This document shows, piece by piece, positions 15,268 to 23,482 of a stretch of 38,838 nucleotides of DNA. The stretch's first letter is position 1, and each line of letters opens with the position of its first letter. The DNA comes from Cyclobacteriaceae bacterium (GTDB taxonomy: Bacteria > Bacteroidota > Bacteroidia > Cytophagales > Cyclobacteriaceae), in contig JAPZUF010000033.1 in NCBI GenBank assembly GCA_027533395.1, positions 1 through 38,838 on the forward strand, written 5' to 3'. The notes beneath the pieces are model-generated. The model had not been told where the DNA came from. It ran no database searches and saw nothing but the letters and a program-made list of their open reading frames with translations. The translations under genes and the position numbers were made by a program.

Positions 15268-18057
15268 CTATGCCGCTAATACTTGTTCAGTTAAACTTAA
15301 AATTTCGTCAATCTCTTTTTGATTGAAAATTCCTCTTATTCCTTCGGGATGAAGCATGGTAAAAGGAGATTCAATCAGGTTTCGTTTACTCACATCACCT
15401 TTTTCCAATACAAAGTTTTTGAGCAAGTCCAAAAATTGCAGTTGTCGGCTAGTGAGGTAACTATGTTTGGCAATAAAATCATCAAATGTTTTGGTAACTG
15501 TTTCGGCAAAAGTTTCTAATTGCTCAATTCCTAAAATATGTTTGATGAATTGCACCAATGCCGCTTTGCGGTGGTTATAAACCTTGCGAAGCAAATCAAT
15601 GGTAATATGCGGATGCTCGTTGTGTAATTCTTCTGCTAATTGTTCGGCTTCATCCGTAGTGATTTCCTGTCCTTGTTTTAGTTTTTGTAAAATCGGACTG
15701 CTTGAAACCAGTTCATTGATTTTCTTTTCTACCAATTCACGGTATTTGGCTACACTCAACGCTTCGTGTTGCGGTCCAAACTCAACAAATTCTTTTTCAG
15801 CAACAATGTCTTTCAGGTTGAATTTTGCAGGAGCTAACGGAATAACCACTTCACGAAATTTCATCAATGGTGAAAGTTTCTGAATCAATTCTTCAAACTT
15901 TTCTTCATTTATGGTTGACCAAAAATGATTGCTTTGTGCTTGTCGAATCAATTCTTGTTCTCTTGCTACAATGTTAATGCTCAAAGGAAGTTCACCAATT
16001 TCTTCAATGATGCTTTCTTTCAGTGTTTCAAACTTTTCGGTTTCACCTGCCAAGTGTGCCAAAGAAACTTCAACAATATCTTTTTCAAATCGCATGGCTT
16101 TGAAATCAACATCTGAAACCGTACGAAGCAAGGGTTTTACCACTGCTTCTAAAAATTCCATTTTGTCAGAAGTCAAGTTGTTCCAAAAGTTTTCATCTTC
16201 TAAACGTTGCAATTCATGCTTAGCTTCCATGATTACAACTGAATGTTGAGGAAGTACTTCAACTTGTTTTCTGATTTTCAGGACTTCCTTATCTACAATT
16301 TCTGAATTGCTCTGTGTTCTGGCTTCTTCAATCTTTTCCAATCGCACACCAAACAAGCGAACAGGTAAAGGAATCTGTCCTTTCAGTTCTTTTCCTCTTG
16401 GATTGAGTTTGAAATACTCAAAATTGTCCCAACAATCGAGAATCAGAAAGTTATCTTTTTGAGTGCACCACGGTTTAATTTTTTCAGGTTCGAGTAAACG
16501 AGTTCCTCTGCCTATCATCTGCCAAAACTTGGTGTAGCTGTAAACGGGTTTTGCAAAAACTAAATTCACCAATTCACGAACATCAATTCCTGTGTCGAGC
16601 ATGTCCACACTTATAGCAATACGTGGCATGTCGTTACTCACAAACTGGTCGAGCAAACCGCCTTTGCCGTAAACTCTTGGGTCTTCACTTATCAATACTT
16701 TAGCTAATTCGCCTTTGTATTCGGGATAAAGTGAATCAAAGATTTCTTCAACTCGTCTTGCATGGGCTTTGCTGATGCAAAAGAAAATCGTTTTGCCTGG
16801 CAAAACACCGTTAGCATCTTTGATGCTTTCTTCCATGAATTCTCGGACAATCAAAGCATTCGTTCCTCTGTTGATTACCTTTTTTTCAATCTCTGTTCCC
16901 TCGTAATTGATTTCTTCAATTTCCTTTCCTTCCAACATGAGTTTCTGTTGGTCTTCCAAAGTAATTGTTCGTTTGTTTATTCCTTCGTCCTGAAATTTGG
17001 TTTTTATTTTCATTACCTGAAAATTGCTCAGGTAGGGTGGGACATGGTTGACTGCTTCTTCATATGAATAAGCAAAAGTTGGAACACCATCTTCGCATTC
17101 AAACAATTGAAACGTGTTGTGGTCAATTACATCTGTTGGCGTGGCTGTTAAGCCAAGCGTAATGGTATTGAAGTAGTCAAGAATTTCCTGATAGGTATTG
17201 TAAATGCTTCGGTGGCTTTCGTCCACCACAATCAAGTCAAAGAAATGCGGACTTAATGATTTTTCTTCATTGCGTATTACGTTCAACATGGTCGGATAAG
17301 TTGAAACATAAATCCGTCTGTCGGTGGCAATTTCTTTTTCTCCTTGTTTAGGCCAGCGTGGTTCGTTTGGTAAATGCTCTTTGAATGCATCCAATGTTTG
17401 GTCACGAAGTGCAATTCGGTCCACCAAGAATAAAACCCTTTCTGCCCAACCTGCTCTCATTAATGCGTCAACCAAAGCAATGCAAGTTCTTGTCTTGCCT
17501 GTGCCTGTCGCCATTACCAACAAGAATTTGCGTTTCCGTTTTTCAACGGCTTCCATCACCGCACGGATTGAAGCAATCTGATAATTCCGTCCTGCAATTT
17601 TGGTATTGATAAGTTCACCTGCTAATTGCTTTCTCGCTTTGCGGATATGGGAATAGCGTTCAAGGTCGTCACGTGTCGGAAAGCCATAGACTTTTTTTGG
17701 TGGATAGTTGTCTAAGTCCCAAAAGTAAATGTCGTGCCCATTGGTATAAAAGCAAAAAGGCAAGTCAATCCCTTGTGTCTGTTTGATGTTGTAGCAATAT
17801 TGTTTGGCTTGTTCTCTTCCGAGTGCAGCGTCTACCGAAGTCTTTTTGGCTTCAACAACTGCAAGCGGTTTGCCGTCTTTGCCCAACAAAACATAGTCGC
17901 TGTATTGGTGTCCTGCGTATGGTGTTGCCGGTTCTTCTACAACTGTCAAGTGAATATCAAATTCCTCAATCACCTGAGTTCGGTCAGTCACATTCCAGCC
18001 CGCTTGTTTTAAGCGGTCGTCAATGATTTCTTTCCTTGTCAGTTTTTCGTTCTTCAC
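15268..18057 (-). CDS. hsdR: Type I restriction endonuclease subunit HsdR (EcoEI-like)
   Basis: A 929-residue translocase-nuclease. The N-terminal PD-(D/E)xK nuclease is seen as SDYVLLGKDGKPLAVVEAKK (D54, E69, K71). The superfamily 2 helicase motor has Walker A MATGTGKTRT (about 182-191), DESH box VVDESHRSIY, motif III LGLTATPTDV, and motif VI WQMIGRGTRL. The C-terminus (about 640 onward) is helical and corresponds to the EcoEI-type HsdR C-terminal domain, which ties it to the HsdM/S complex. It cuts unmodified DNA after ATP-driven translocation. The start is a GTG at 18057, with no better start nearby. It is the first gene of a six-gene minus-strand operon. All key motifs are present, so it should be active. 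Confidence 0.95.
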   Translation of the reverse strand: MKNEKLTRKEIIDDRLKQAGWNVTDRTQVIEEFDIHLTVVEEPATPYAGHQYSDYVLLGKDGKPLAVVEAKKTSVDAALGREQAKQYCYNIKQTQGIDLPFCFYTNGHDIYFWDLDNYPPKKVYGFPTRDDLERYSHIRKARKQLAGELINTKIAGRNYQIASIRAVMEAVEKRKRKFLLVMATGTGKTRTCIALVDALMRAGWAERVLFLVDRIALRDQTLDAFKEHLPNEPRWPKQGEKEIATDRRIYVSTYPTMLNVIRNEEKSLSPHFFDLIVVDESHRSIYNTYQEILDYFNTITLGLTATPTDVIDHNTFQLFECEDGVPTFAYSYEEAVNHVPPYLSNFQVMKIKTKFQDEGINKRTITLEDQQKLMLEGKEIEEINYEGTEIEKKVINRGTNALIVREFMEESIKDANGVLPGKTIFFCISKAHARRVEEIFDSLYPEYKGELAKVLISEDPRVYGKGGLLDQFVSNDMPRIAISVDMLDTGIDVRELVNLVFAKPVYSYTKFWQMIGRGTRLLEPEKIKPWCTQKDNFLILDCWDNFEYFKLNPRGKELKGQIPLPVRLFGVRLEKIEEARTQSNSEIVDKEVLKIRKQVEVLPQHSVVIMEAKHELQRLEDENFWNNLTSDKMEFLEAVVKPLLRTVSDVDFKAMRFEKDIVEVSLAHLAGETEKFETLKESIIEEIGELPLSINIVAREQELIRQAQSNHFWSTINEEKFEELIQKLSPLMKFREVVIPLAPAKFNLKDIVAEKEFVEFGPQHEALSVAKYRELVEKKINELVSSSPILQKLKQGQEITTDEAEQLAEELHNEHPHITIDLLRKVYNHRKAALVQFIKHILGIEQLETFAETVTKTFDDFIAKHSYLTSRQLQFLDLLKNFVLEKGDVSKRNLIESPFTMLHPEGIRGIFNQKEIDEILSLTEQVLAA

Positions 18058-18788
18058 GATAGAAAATTCAACGTTAGTTATATATGGCCATCTTAATTTA
18101 TAAATCTAGTGCTCCTTAATCAATCATAGCTCTTTTTAAGTTATGGTATTAAATTTTTTGATTTAATCAAGATTCAACGAGCAAGGTTCTTTTGTTAAAA
18201 AGTTAAATATAGTCAGACCAAATTACATTTGAAATTTCAAGTTCCTTAAGGATATATGATGCTACTTAGCTTTTATTTATTGAACGATTACCACTATAAA
18301 TACGCAGGTTATAAGTATTGACTTTTAATAGAAGGATTAGAAATTAGGAATCAATTCCTTTGTTATTTCTATTGAAGCTAAGAAGTTGCCACTTACCGAT
18401 AAGTAAATGCAAAAGCCTCTGCAATTCTCAGATTACGATAAACTTTACTAAGCCATTAGGTGCTAATGCCACCTGAGATTGAGTTGAAATTAAAATGGTG
18501 CTGGAACTTTAATTAATAAACCAGATCGAAGTAATAAAATACTGAGGATAAGAATCAAAGGAAAAGGCATTGAGTTAAACTTTTTGTACTTTTTTGAAGC
18601 TTTATTGCCTTTTATGCGCAAGCATTTAAATAATCCTCAGAAGAATTGAATTGGCAAACGAGTCGTCTAATTTATGCTGTACTATTGACTTCAATTTAAG
18701 ACTTCAATTACGATTTTCTGTTAAAATAGCTTTTTTATCAAACTATTGACAATCAAGGCCTTGTAAACAACTTTTCAAGGCAGTACAA
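18058..18788. other. Non-coding stretch upstream of hsdR
   Basis: About 730 AT-rich bases with no convincing reading frame, tRNA or clear hairpin. It must hold the promoter of the minus-strand hsdR operon, but no TAnnTTTG element is evident on that strand in the first ~60 bases. It ends at the first copy of an IS-end repeat. It may be decayed mobile DNA. Confidence 0.5.
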
Positions 18789-18931
18789 TTTAGTTCTGTC
18801 TAAAAATCCAATTTAGTTCTGTTTTGTCCAATATTCAATTGTACCTCGACATTTTCATGGTCATTGTTACGCGAAAAGTTATGGTCAAGTCTAGTGAAAT
18901 CTCCAGTCCAATATTCTAATGTATTACCACA
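18789..18931 (+). repeat. IS-end remnant (type A), split by a nested insertion
   Basis: Two copies of TTTAGTTCTGT lie at 18789-18799 and 18812-18822, 23 bases apart, followed by GTCCAATATTC. After a 69-base insert and a second GTCCAATATTC, the end continues TAATGTATTACCACA to 18931. The joined sequence matches the reverse complement of 35796-35858 almost base for base. Repeats at one-site spacing near a TGT…ACA tip are usual for IS21-like and Tn7-like ends. The element's interior would lie to the left. Confidence 0.7.
18837..18905 (+). mobile_element. 69-base nested IS-end fragment (type B) between 11-base direct repeats
   Basis: Flanked by GTCCAATATTC at 18826-18836 and 18906-18916. The insert holds ATGGTCA twice (18857 and 18881, 24 bases apart) and CTAGTGAAATCTCCA, and matches 36815-36865 in the same orientation. 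No transposase is present. The two ends of the insert are not inverted repeats, so this is a fragment, not a whole element. Confidence 0.6.
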
Positions 18932-19023
18932 TATCCTCACTTCACTCTAAGCAACTACTGTCAAAACTCCATCCAACTAGTGTGATTTCTAGTTAACTAA
19001 TGTAATTCACAGAATTTCAATTT

Positions 19024-19043
19024 CCCACCACTTTCTCCCACCA
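19024..19043 (-). promoter_or_regulatory. Possible second, inverted MraZ box cluster
   Basis: On the minus strand this reads GGTGGGAGAAAGTGGTGGG, with GTGG units 10 bases apart, like the boxes at 19131-19154 but inverted and about 100 bases further from mraZ. It may be an extra MraZ site or chance. Confidence 0.35.
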
Positions 19044-19128
19044 TCTTTTTTCCTTTTAAACCCTTAAATGTGGGGTTTTTAGCTCTTTTTTATTCAAAAT
19101 TTAATCAAATTAACCTCAAAATGTAAAA

Positions 19129-19156
19129 AAGTGGCATAAAGTGGTATAAAGTGGAA
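19129..19156 (+). promoter_or_regulatory. MraZ operator: three GTGG boxes
   Basis: GTGG occurs at 19131, 19141 and 19151, each within AAGTGG or a close variant, in exact 10-base steps (one helical turn). MraZ proteins are known to bind direct repeats of this GTGG/TGGG kind upstream of their own gene. The boxes lie just upstream of the -7 element at 19166, so binding would block the polymerase. Confidence 0.8.
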
Positions 19157-19165
19157 AAACTTTCT

Positions 19166-19173
19166 TATGTTTG
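19166..19173 (+). promoter_or_regulatory. -7 promoter element of mraZ (TATGTTTG)
   Basis: An exact match to the Bacteroidota -7 consensus TAnnTTTG. Transcription would begin near 19180, which argues for the ATG at 19204 and against the TTG at 19171 as the mraZ start. Confidence 0.7.
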
Positions 19174-19203
19174 CTTAGGAGTAAAAGACAACCACTACGT
19201 CTC

Positions 19204-19647
19204 ATGACCTTCTTTACCAGTGAATATGAAGTGAAACTTGATGCCAAAGGCAGACTTGTGCTGCCTGCGCGGATCAAAGCCCAGCTGCCCGATGCGGACA
19301 GTCAGGAATTGATCATTCGCAAAGGCCTCGAGCAACACCTTATCATTTATCCAATGGTAGAGTTCAACAAGGTGTTCTCAAAAATTTCCGGTCTCAACGA
19401 ATTCAACCCTGAGAACCGTTCACTCCAACGGAGCTTCATGGCTGGAATCGTAACAGTAGAAATGGACAACAACGGTCGCATTCTCATTCCCAAAAACATG
19501 CTCAATTACGCCCAGCTCGATAAAGATCTCGTGTTGGTTGGCGTTGGCAACCGGGTAGAAGTTTGGAATCCCAAACTATACGAACAACACCTCATCCAAG
19601 ACCCAAGTGAATTGTCGAAACTGGCAGAGAAACATTTGATTGAATAA
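19204..19647 (+). CDS. mraZ: MraZ, transcriptional repressor of the dcw cluster
   Basis: 147 residues from the ATG at 19204 (MTFFTSEYEVKLDAKGRLVL). The first SpoVT/AbrB-like domain contains LDAKGRLVLPARIKAQL and the second contains MDNNGRILIPKNMLNYA, the twin D-x-x-G-R-(L/I)-x-(L/I)-P motifs that define MraZ. The family forms ring-shaped multimers and represses the dcw operon through direct-repeat boxes, which are visible just upstream. A TTG at 19171 would add 11 residues but lies inside the promoter element. It is the first gene of the division cluster; a 247-base gap separates it from rsmH. Confidence 0.95.
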   Translation: MTFFTSEYEVKLDAKGRLVLPARIKAQLPDADSQELIIRKGLEQHLIIYPMVEFNKVFSKISGLNEFNPENRSLQRSFMAGIVTVEMDNNGRILIPKNMLNYAQLDKDLVLVGVGNRVEVWNPKLYEQHLIQDPSELSKLAEKHLIE

Positions 19648-19743
19648 CAATCATCTTCTACTGTTAGCTATTTATAAATGTGTTGATGAAAAAGTAGAAC
19701 TACACCTTCATCCACTTTTATAAAAACTAACACTAGCCATTTT

Positions 19744-19773
19744 TAAATGAATGTGTTTAAAACCATTCATTTA
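19744..19773 (+). other. Hairpin in the mraZ-rsmH spacer
   Basis: A perfect 10-base stem, TAAATGAATG (19744-19753) with CATTCATTTA (19764-19773), and a 10-base loop. No T-run follows, so it may be an mRNA-processing or stability element rather than a terminator. The rest of the spacer shows nothing clear. Confidence 0.5.
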
Positions 19774-19894
19774 TAAAGCAAGAAGAGAAATGTTATATCA
19801 ATCAAACTCAGCATTAAAATTTCTTATGCCAAAACATAAAGTAGCATACTGAAACACAAGAAGGAAGCAATAGAAAAGCAGTAGAAAACGAAAG

Positions 19895-20899
19895 ATGGTA
19901 AAACAGCATGGTAAAAAAAGTAAACTAAAAACTGAGCAAGATCAGACAAGGGTTGAATACCATACTGAGAGAGGTGAAAAGAAGATTGAAACAGAATATA
20001 ACTACCATCTGCCGGTTATGCTTCACGAATGTGTTGAAGCTTTGCAAATACATAACGATGGCATATATGTAGATGCAACATTTGGAGGAGGAGGACACAG
20101 CAAAGCCATCTTAGAAAAGTTAACTAATGGAAAGCTCATTGTATTTGATCAGGATGTTGATGCAAAACAAGAAGCCGAAAAAATAAAAAGTAGTTCTTTA
20201 ACATTTTGTCAGGCCAATTTTAAGTATCTCAAAAAATACTTGCGATTAAATGGCATCACCAAGGTAGATGGTATACTTGCCGATTTAGGTATTTCTTCAC
20301 ACCAAATCGATGCACCCGAACGAGGTTTCTCAACACGTTTCGATGGACCGCTGGATATGCGCATGGATACCCATCAAAGTTTAACAGCAGCGGATGTTGT
20401 TAATACCTATGCTGAAGAAAAATTGCATAAAATATTAGGCATATATGGTGAATTGAAAAACGCTAGAACAGCTGCACGAATGATTGCAGCTTTTCGCGTT
20501 CAAAAACCATTTAACCGCACGGAAGATTTAAAAAATGCCTTAAATAGTATAGCTCCACGTGGTAAGGAGTTTAAATATTTCGCCCAGGTGTTTCAGGCCT
20601 TGCGCATCGAAGTAAATACCGAAATGCAAGCGCTGGAAGATTTTTTGCACCAATGTGGCGAAGTTATAAAACCAGGAGGAAGATTGGTAATCATGAGTTA
20701 TCATTCACTGGAAGATCGAATGGTGAAGAACTATATGAATAAAGGCAAAATACACGGAGAAGTGGAGAAGGATTTTTTTGGCAACGAAATCAAACCTTTT
20801 CACCAACTAACCCGCAAACCAGTTGAGCCGACAGAAGAAGAAATAAAAATGAATAAGCGAGCACGCAGTGCCAAACTGCGCATCGCTGAAAAAATATAA
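19895..20899 (+). CDS. rsmH: RsmH, 16S rRNA m4C1402 methyltransferase
   Basis: A 334-residue enzyme that methylates N4 of C1402 in 16S rRNA with SAM. Motif I is YVDATFGGGGHSKAIL, DGILADLGISSHQID and RGFSTRFDGPLDMRMD are hallmark blocks of the family, and YHSLEDRMVK plus RARSAKLRIAEK close the domain. About 35 charged residues (MVKQHGKKSKLKTEQDQ…) precede the usual beginning YHLPVMLHEC. I see no better ATG, so either an extension or a non-ATG start further in is used. Second gene of the dcw cluster, as usual. Confidence 0.95.
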   Translation: MVKQHGKKSKLKTEQDQTRVEYHTERGEKKIETEYNYHLPVMLHECVEALQIHNDGIYVDATFGGGGHSKAILEKLTNGKLIVFDQDVDAKQEAEKIKSSSLTFCQANFKYLKKYLRLNGITKVDGILADLGISSHQIDAPERGFSTRFDGPLDMRMDTHQSLTAADVVNTYAEEKLHKILGIYGELKNARTAARMIAAFRVQKPFNRTEDLKNALNSIAPRGKEFKYFAQVFQALRIEVNTEMQALEDFLHQCGEVIKPGGRLVIMSYHSLEDRMVKNYMNKGKIHGEVEKDFFGNEIKPFHQLTRKPVEPTEEEIKMNKRARSAKLRIAEKI

Positions 20900-20911
20900 A
20901 TAAACTTCTTT

Positions 20912-21005
20912 GCCCCACTCCTTTGGAGAGGGGCAGGGGTGAGGCAAAATTAAAAGTTAAACCATGTTCCCCCTCTCCTTTGGAGAGGGGGACTGGGGGT
21001 AAGGC
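20912..21005. repeat. Two tandem REP-like palindromic repeats
   Basis: Copy 1 (20912-20945) and copy 2 (about 20968-21005) share the core CTCCTTTGGAGAGGGG, a palindromic stem CTCC-TTT-GGAG with C-rich and G-rich arms, and a tail GGGGTGAGGC / GGGGGTAAGGC. They fill the rsmH-ftsL spacer and copy 2 ends next to the ftsL start. GC content is far above the surroundings. Such short palindromes are scattered through many Bacteroidota genomes. Confidence 0.75.
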
Positions 21006-21008
21006 TCG

Positions 21009-21392
21009 ATGGAAAACAAATTTAAAATAGAACCAAAAGCAAACGCTGCTAAACCAACCAAACCAGGTAAAGGAAGTAGCGTGTTCTCCGGTATAGAAAA
21101 GGGCTTAAACCTTGAAAGCTATTTCGAAGAAGGTTTCCCCATTCAATACCTACCTAAAATTTTGTTTGTGTTGTTTTTATGTTTGGTCTACATAGGCAAT
21201 ACACACTATGCTGAGAAAACCATCAGACGCATCAACCATATCCAGGCAGAAGTGGAGGACTTGCGTGCCGACTATACCACATTAAAGTCTGATCTCATGT
21301 TTGCTTCCAAACAAAGTGAAGTAGCAAAGAAAGTAAATAACCTTGGTCTAAAAGAAAGCTTAACTCCACCAACCAAAGTTGTAGTTGATTAA
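21009..21392 (+). CDS. ftsL: FtsL-like divisome protein
   Basis: A 127-residue bitopic membrane protein. About 47 cytoplasmic residues are followed by one membrane segment (PKILFVLFLCLVYIGNTHYA, about 50-69) and a periplasmic coiled coil (INHIQAEVEDLRADYTTLKS) ending near LGLKESLTPPTKVVVD. This is the architecture and position (between rsmH and ftsI) of FtsL, which joins FtsB and FtsQ to activate FtsWI septal synthesis. Sequence conservation in FtsL is low, so the call rests on layout and context. The stop overlaps the ftsI start as TAATG. Confidence 0.85.
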   Translation: MENKFKIEPKANAAKPTKPGKGSSVFSGIEKGLNLESYFEEGFPIQYLPKILFVLFLCLVYIGNTHYAEKTIRRINHIQAEVEDLRADYTTLKSDLMFASKQSEVAKKVNNLGLKESLTPPTKVVVD

Positions 21393-23482
21393 TGAACATA
21401 AAAAAGTCCATATTACTCCGAGTACGTATCGCATTTTTGTTTGTGTCTCTTTTTGCCATTGCAGTTGTGGTAAAAACAGGTCACGTACAATTTGTAGAAG
21501 GCGAAAAGTGGGCAGCTATGGGCGAAAAAATATCGTTCGACTATAAGACAGTCAAAGCCACTCGTGGCAATATTTATTCTGATAATGGAAGTTTGTTAGC
21601 GACTTCATTACCATTTTATAAAATTGCTTTTGATCCTACTCAACCCAAAGATGAAGTTTTTAAAGCCGGTGTTGATTCTTTAGCGTGGCATTTATCTAAT
21701 TTCTTTCAGGATAAATCTAAAAGAGATTACAAAGAAATGCTTTTAGATGCCCGTGCTGCAGGAAAACAATACGTTGTGCTAAGTAGAAAGAAAATTGATT
21801 ATCAGGATAAAAAGAGAATGATGACTTGGCCAATCTTTCGTGAAGGTCGTTTGAAAGGGGGAGCCATTTTTGAAAAGATTGATGAGCGTCATAGACCCTT
21901 CTCTAACTTAAGCAGAAGAACAATTGGTTTCGTTAATGAAGATGACAAAGGTGCCGGTCTTGAGTATAGTTTTAATAAATTTTTAGGCGGGCAGGATGGC
22001 TATGCCTATTATCAAAAAATAGCAGGAGGAGCATGGAAACCTGTTTTCGATGCCAATAATGTTAAAGCCATAGATGGCTTCGATTTACAAACAACATTAG
22101 ACATCAATCTACAAGATGTAACCGAAACTGCTTTACACAAAGCCATGATGCAACACAATGCAGATGATGGCTTAGTTGTAGTGATGGAGGTAGCAACGGG
22201 TGAAATCAAAGCTATCTCTAATTTAAGCAGTGATGGAAAAGGCAATTTCTATGAACGTTTCAACTTTGCTACTGCCGGACTTTTTGAACCTGGCTCTACG
22301 TTTAAGTTGGTAACCATGATTGCTCTCTTGGAGGACAGTAACGTTGAGCTACAAGACAGCATTGATACAGGCAATGGTGAAGCGATTTTCTATAATAAGA
22401 GAGTGCGCGACCACGAAGAAAAAGGATTAGGAAGAATTACCGTACAGGAAGCATTCGAACATTCTTCCAACGTGGCAATGGCCAAACTCATCGATAAACA
22501 ATTCGGTAAAAAACCTGAAAAGTTTGTGGATTATGTTGATAGATTAAGATTGTCGCAGCCATTGGGTATTCAAATAACCGGAGAGCCTCAACCTAAAATC
22601 CACAGACCGGGCGAAAAAGGTTGGAGTGGAATTTCTCTCCCTTGGATGGCCTATGGGTATGGTTTTGAAATCACACCGCTTCACACCTTAACCTTATACA
22701 ATGCCGTTGCCAACGAAGGTAAAATGATTAAACCTGTCTTCGTAAAAAATATTTCTAAAGCAGATGAAGTTGAGGAAGACTTCGAAACCGAAGTGTTGAA
22801 TGATAAAATTTGTTCGAAGAAAACTTTAACAAAACTGAAATTAATGTTAGAAGGTGTGGTAGAAAGAGGAACAGCTAAAAATATTAAAGGCACACACTAT
22901 CGCATTGCAGGCAAAACAGGTACAGCCCAAATCTTAGATAACGGTCGCTATACGCAGAAATACGTTACTTCTTTTGTGGGCTACTTTCCGGCACATCAAC
23001 CTAAATATTCTGCCATAGTGTTAATTAAAAATCCACGCGGCTGGCAACAATATGGCAATAGCGTGGCAGCACCAGTGTTCAAAGAAATCGCGGATAACAT
23101 TTATGCGAGAGATATTGCCTTGCACATGCCCATGGAGAAAAAAGTAATTGTTGAAGAAGGCGTTTTACCACTTATTAAAGGAGGCAATCAAGAAGAATTA
23201 ACGATGCTTTGCAATGAACTTGGTATAGCCACGCATTCACAAACAGAAGAAGAGTGGGTGAAATCTTCCAGAAATGGAACTTCTGTAAACTGGAAAAAAG
23301 CCATTGCAGGAAAGGGATTAGTACCCGATGTAACGGGCATGACTTTCCGCGATGCACTTTACTTGTTAGAAAAATCTGGTTTGCGTGTTTTTTATGATGG
23401 TAAAGGAAGAGTGGTAACGCAATCCATTACACCTGGTGCAAGAATCAACCAAGGAGATAGAATCTTTTTAAAATTAGGTTAA
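21392..23482 (+). CDS. ftsI: FtsI/PBP3, septal peptidoglycan transpeptidase with PASTA domain
   Basis: A 696-residue class B penicillin-binding protein. An N-terminal membrane anchor (IAFLFVSLFAIAVVVKTGHV) is followed by the pedestal with KATRGNIYSDNG, then the transpeptidase domain: S302-T-F-K305 (FEPGSTFKLV) as the acylated serine motif, S358-S-N360, and K508-T-G-T. One PASTA domain closes the protein (LVPDVTGMTFRDALYLLEKS, about 635-696), a common feature of Bacteroidota FtsI. It cross-links septal peptidoglycan with FtsW, encoded four genes downstream. Starts and stops overlap with ftsL and murE (TAATG each). Confidence 0.95.
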   Translation: MNIKKSILLRVRIAFLFVSLFAIAVVVKTGHVQFVEGEKWAAMGEKISFDYKTVKATRGNIYSDNGSLLATSLPFYKIAFDPTQPKDEVFKAGVDSLAWHLSNFFQDKSKRDYKEMLLDARAAGKQYVVLSRKKIDYQDKKRMMTWPIFREGRLKGGAIFEKIDERHRPFSNLSRRTIGFVNEDDKGAGLEYSFNKFLGGQDGYAYYQKIAGGAWKPVFDANNVKAIDGFDLQTTLDINLQDVTETALHKAMMQHNADDGLVVVMEVATGEIKAISNLSSDGKGNFYERFNFATAGLFEPGSTFKLVTMIALLEDSNVELQDSIDTGNGEAIFYNKRVRDHEEKGLGRITVQEAFEHSSNVAMAKLIDKQFGKKPEKFVDYVDRLRLSQPLGIQITGEPQPKIHRPGEKGWSGISLPWMAYGYGFEITPLHTLTLYNAVANEGKMIKPVFVKNISKADEVEEDFETEVLNDKICSKKTLTKLKLMLEGVVERGTAKNIKGTHYRIAGKTGTAQILDNGRYTQKYVTSFVGYFPAHQPKYSAIVLIKNPRGWQQYGNSVAAPVFKEIADNIYARDIALHMPMEKKVIVEEGVLPLIKGGNQEELTMLCNELGIATHSQTEEEWVKSSRNGTSVNWKKAIAGKGLVPDVTGMTFRDALYLLEKSGLRVFYDGKGRVVTQSITPGARINQGDRIFLKLG

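Noticed and set aside
13646-18026. Many plus-strand frames of 60-125 codons opposite hsdM and hsdR
   Set aside because: They lie fully antisense to genes with clear catalytic motifs and carry Cys/Ser/Phe-rich shadow text.
18970-18990. ACTAG…CTAGT inverted repeat upstream of mraZ
   Set aside because: A 5-base stem in AT-rich DNA is within chance and has no flanking promoter or terminator signal.
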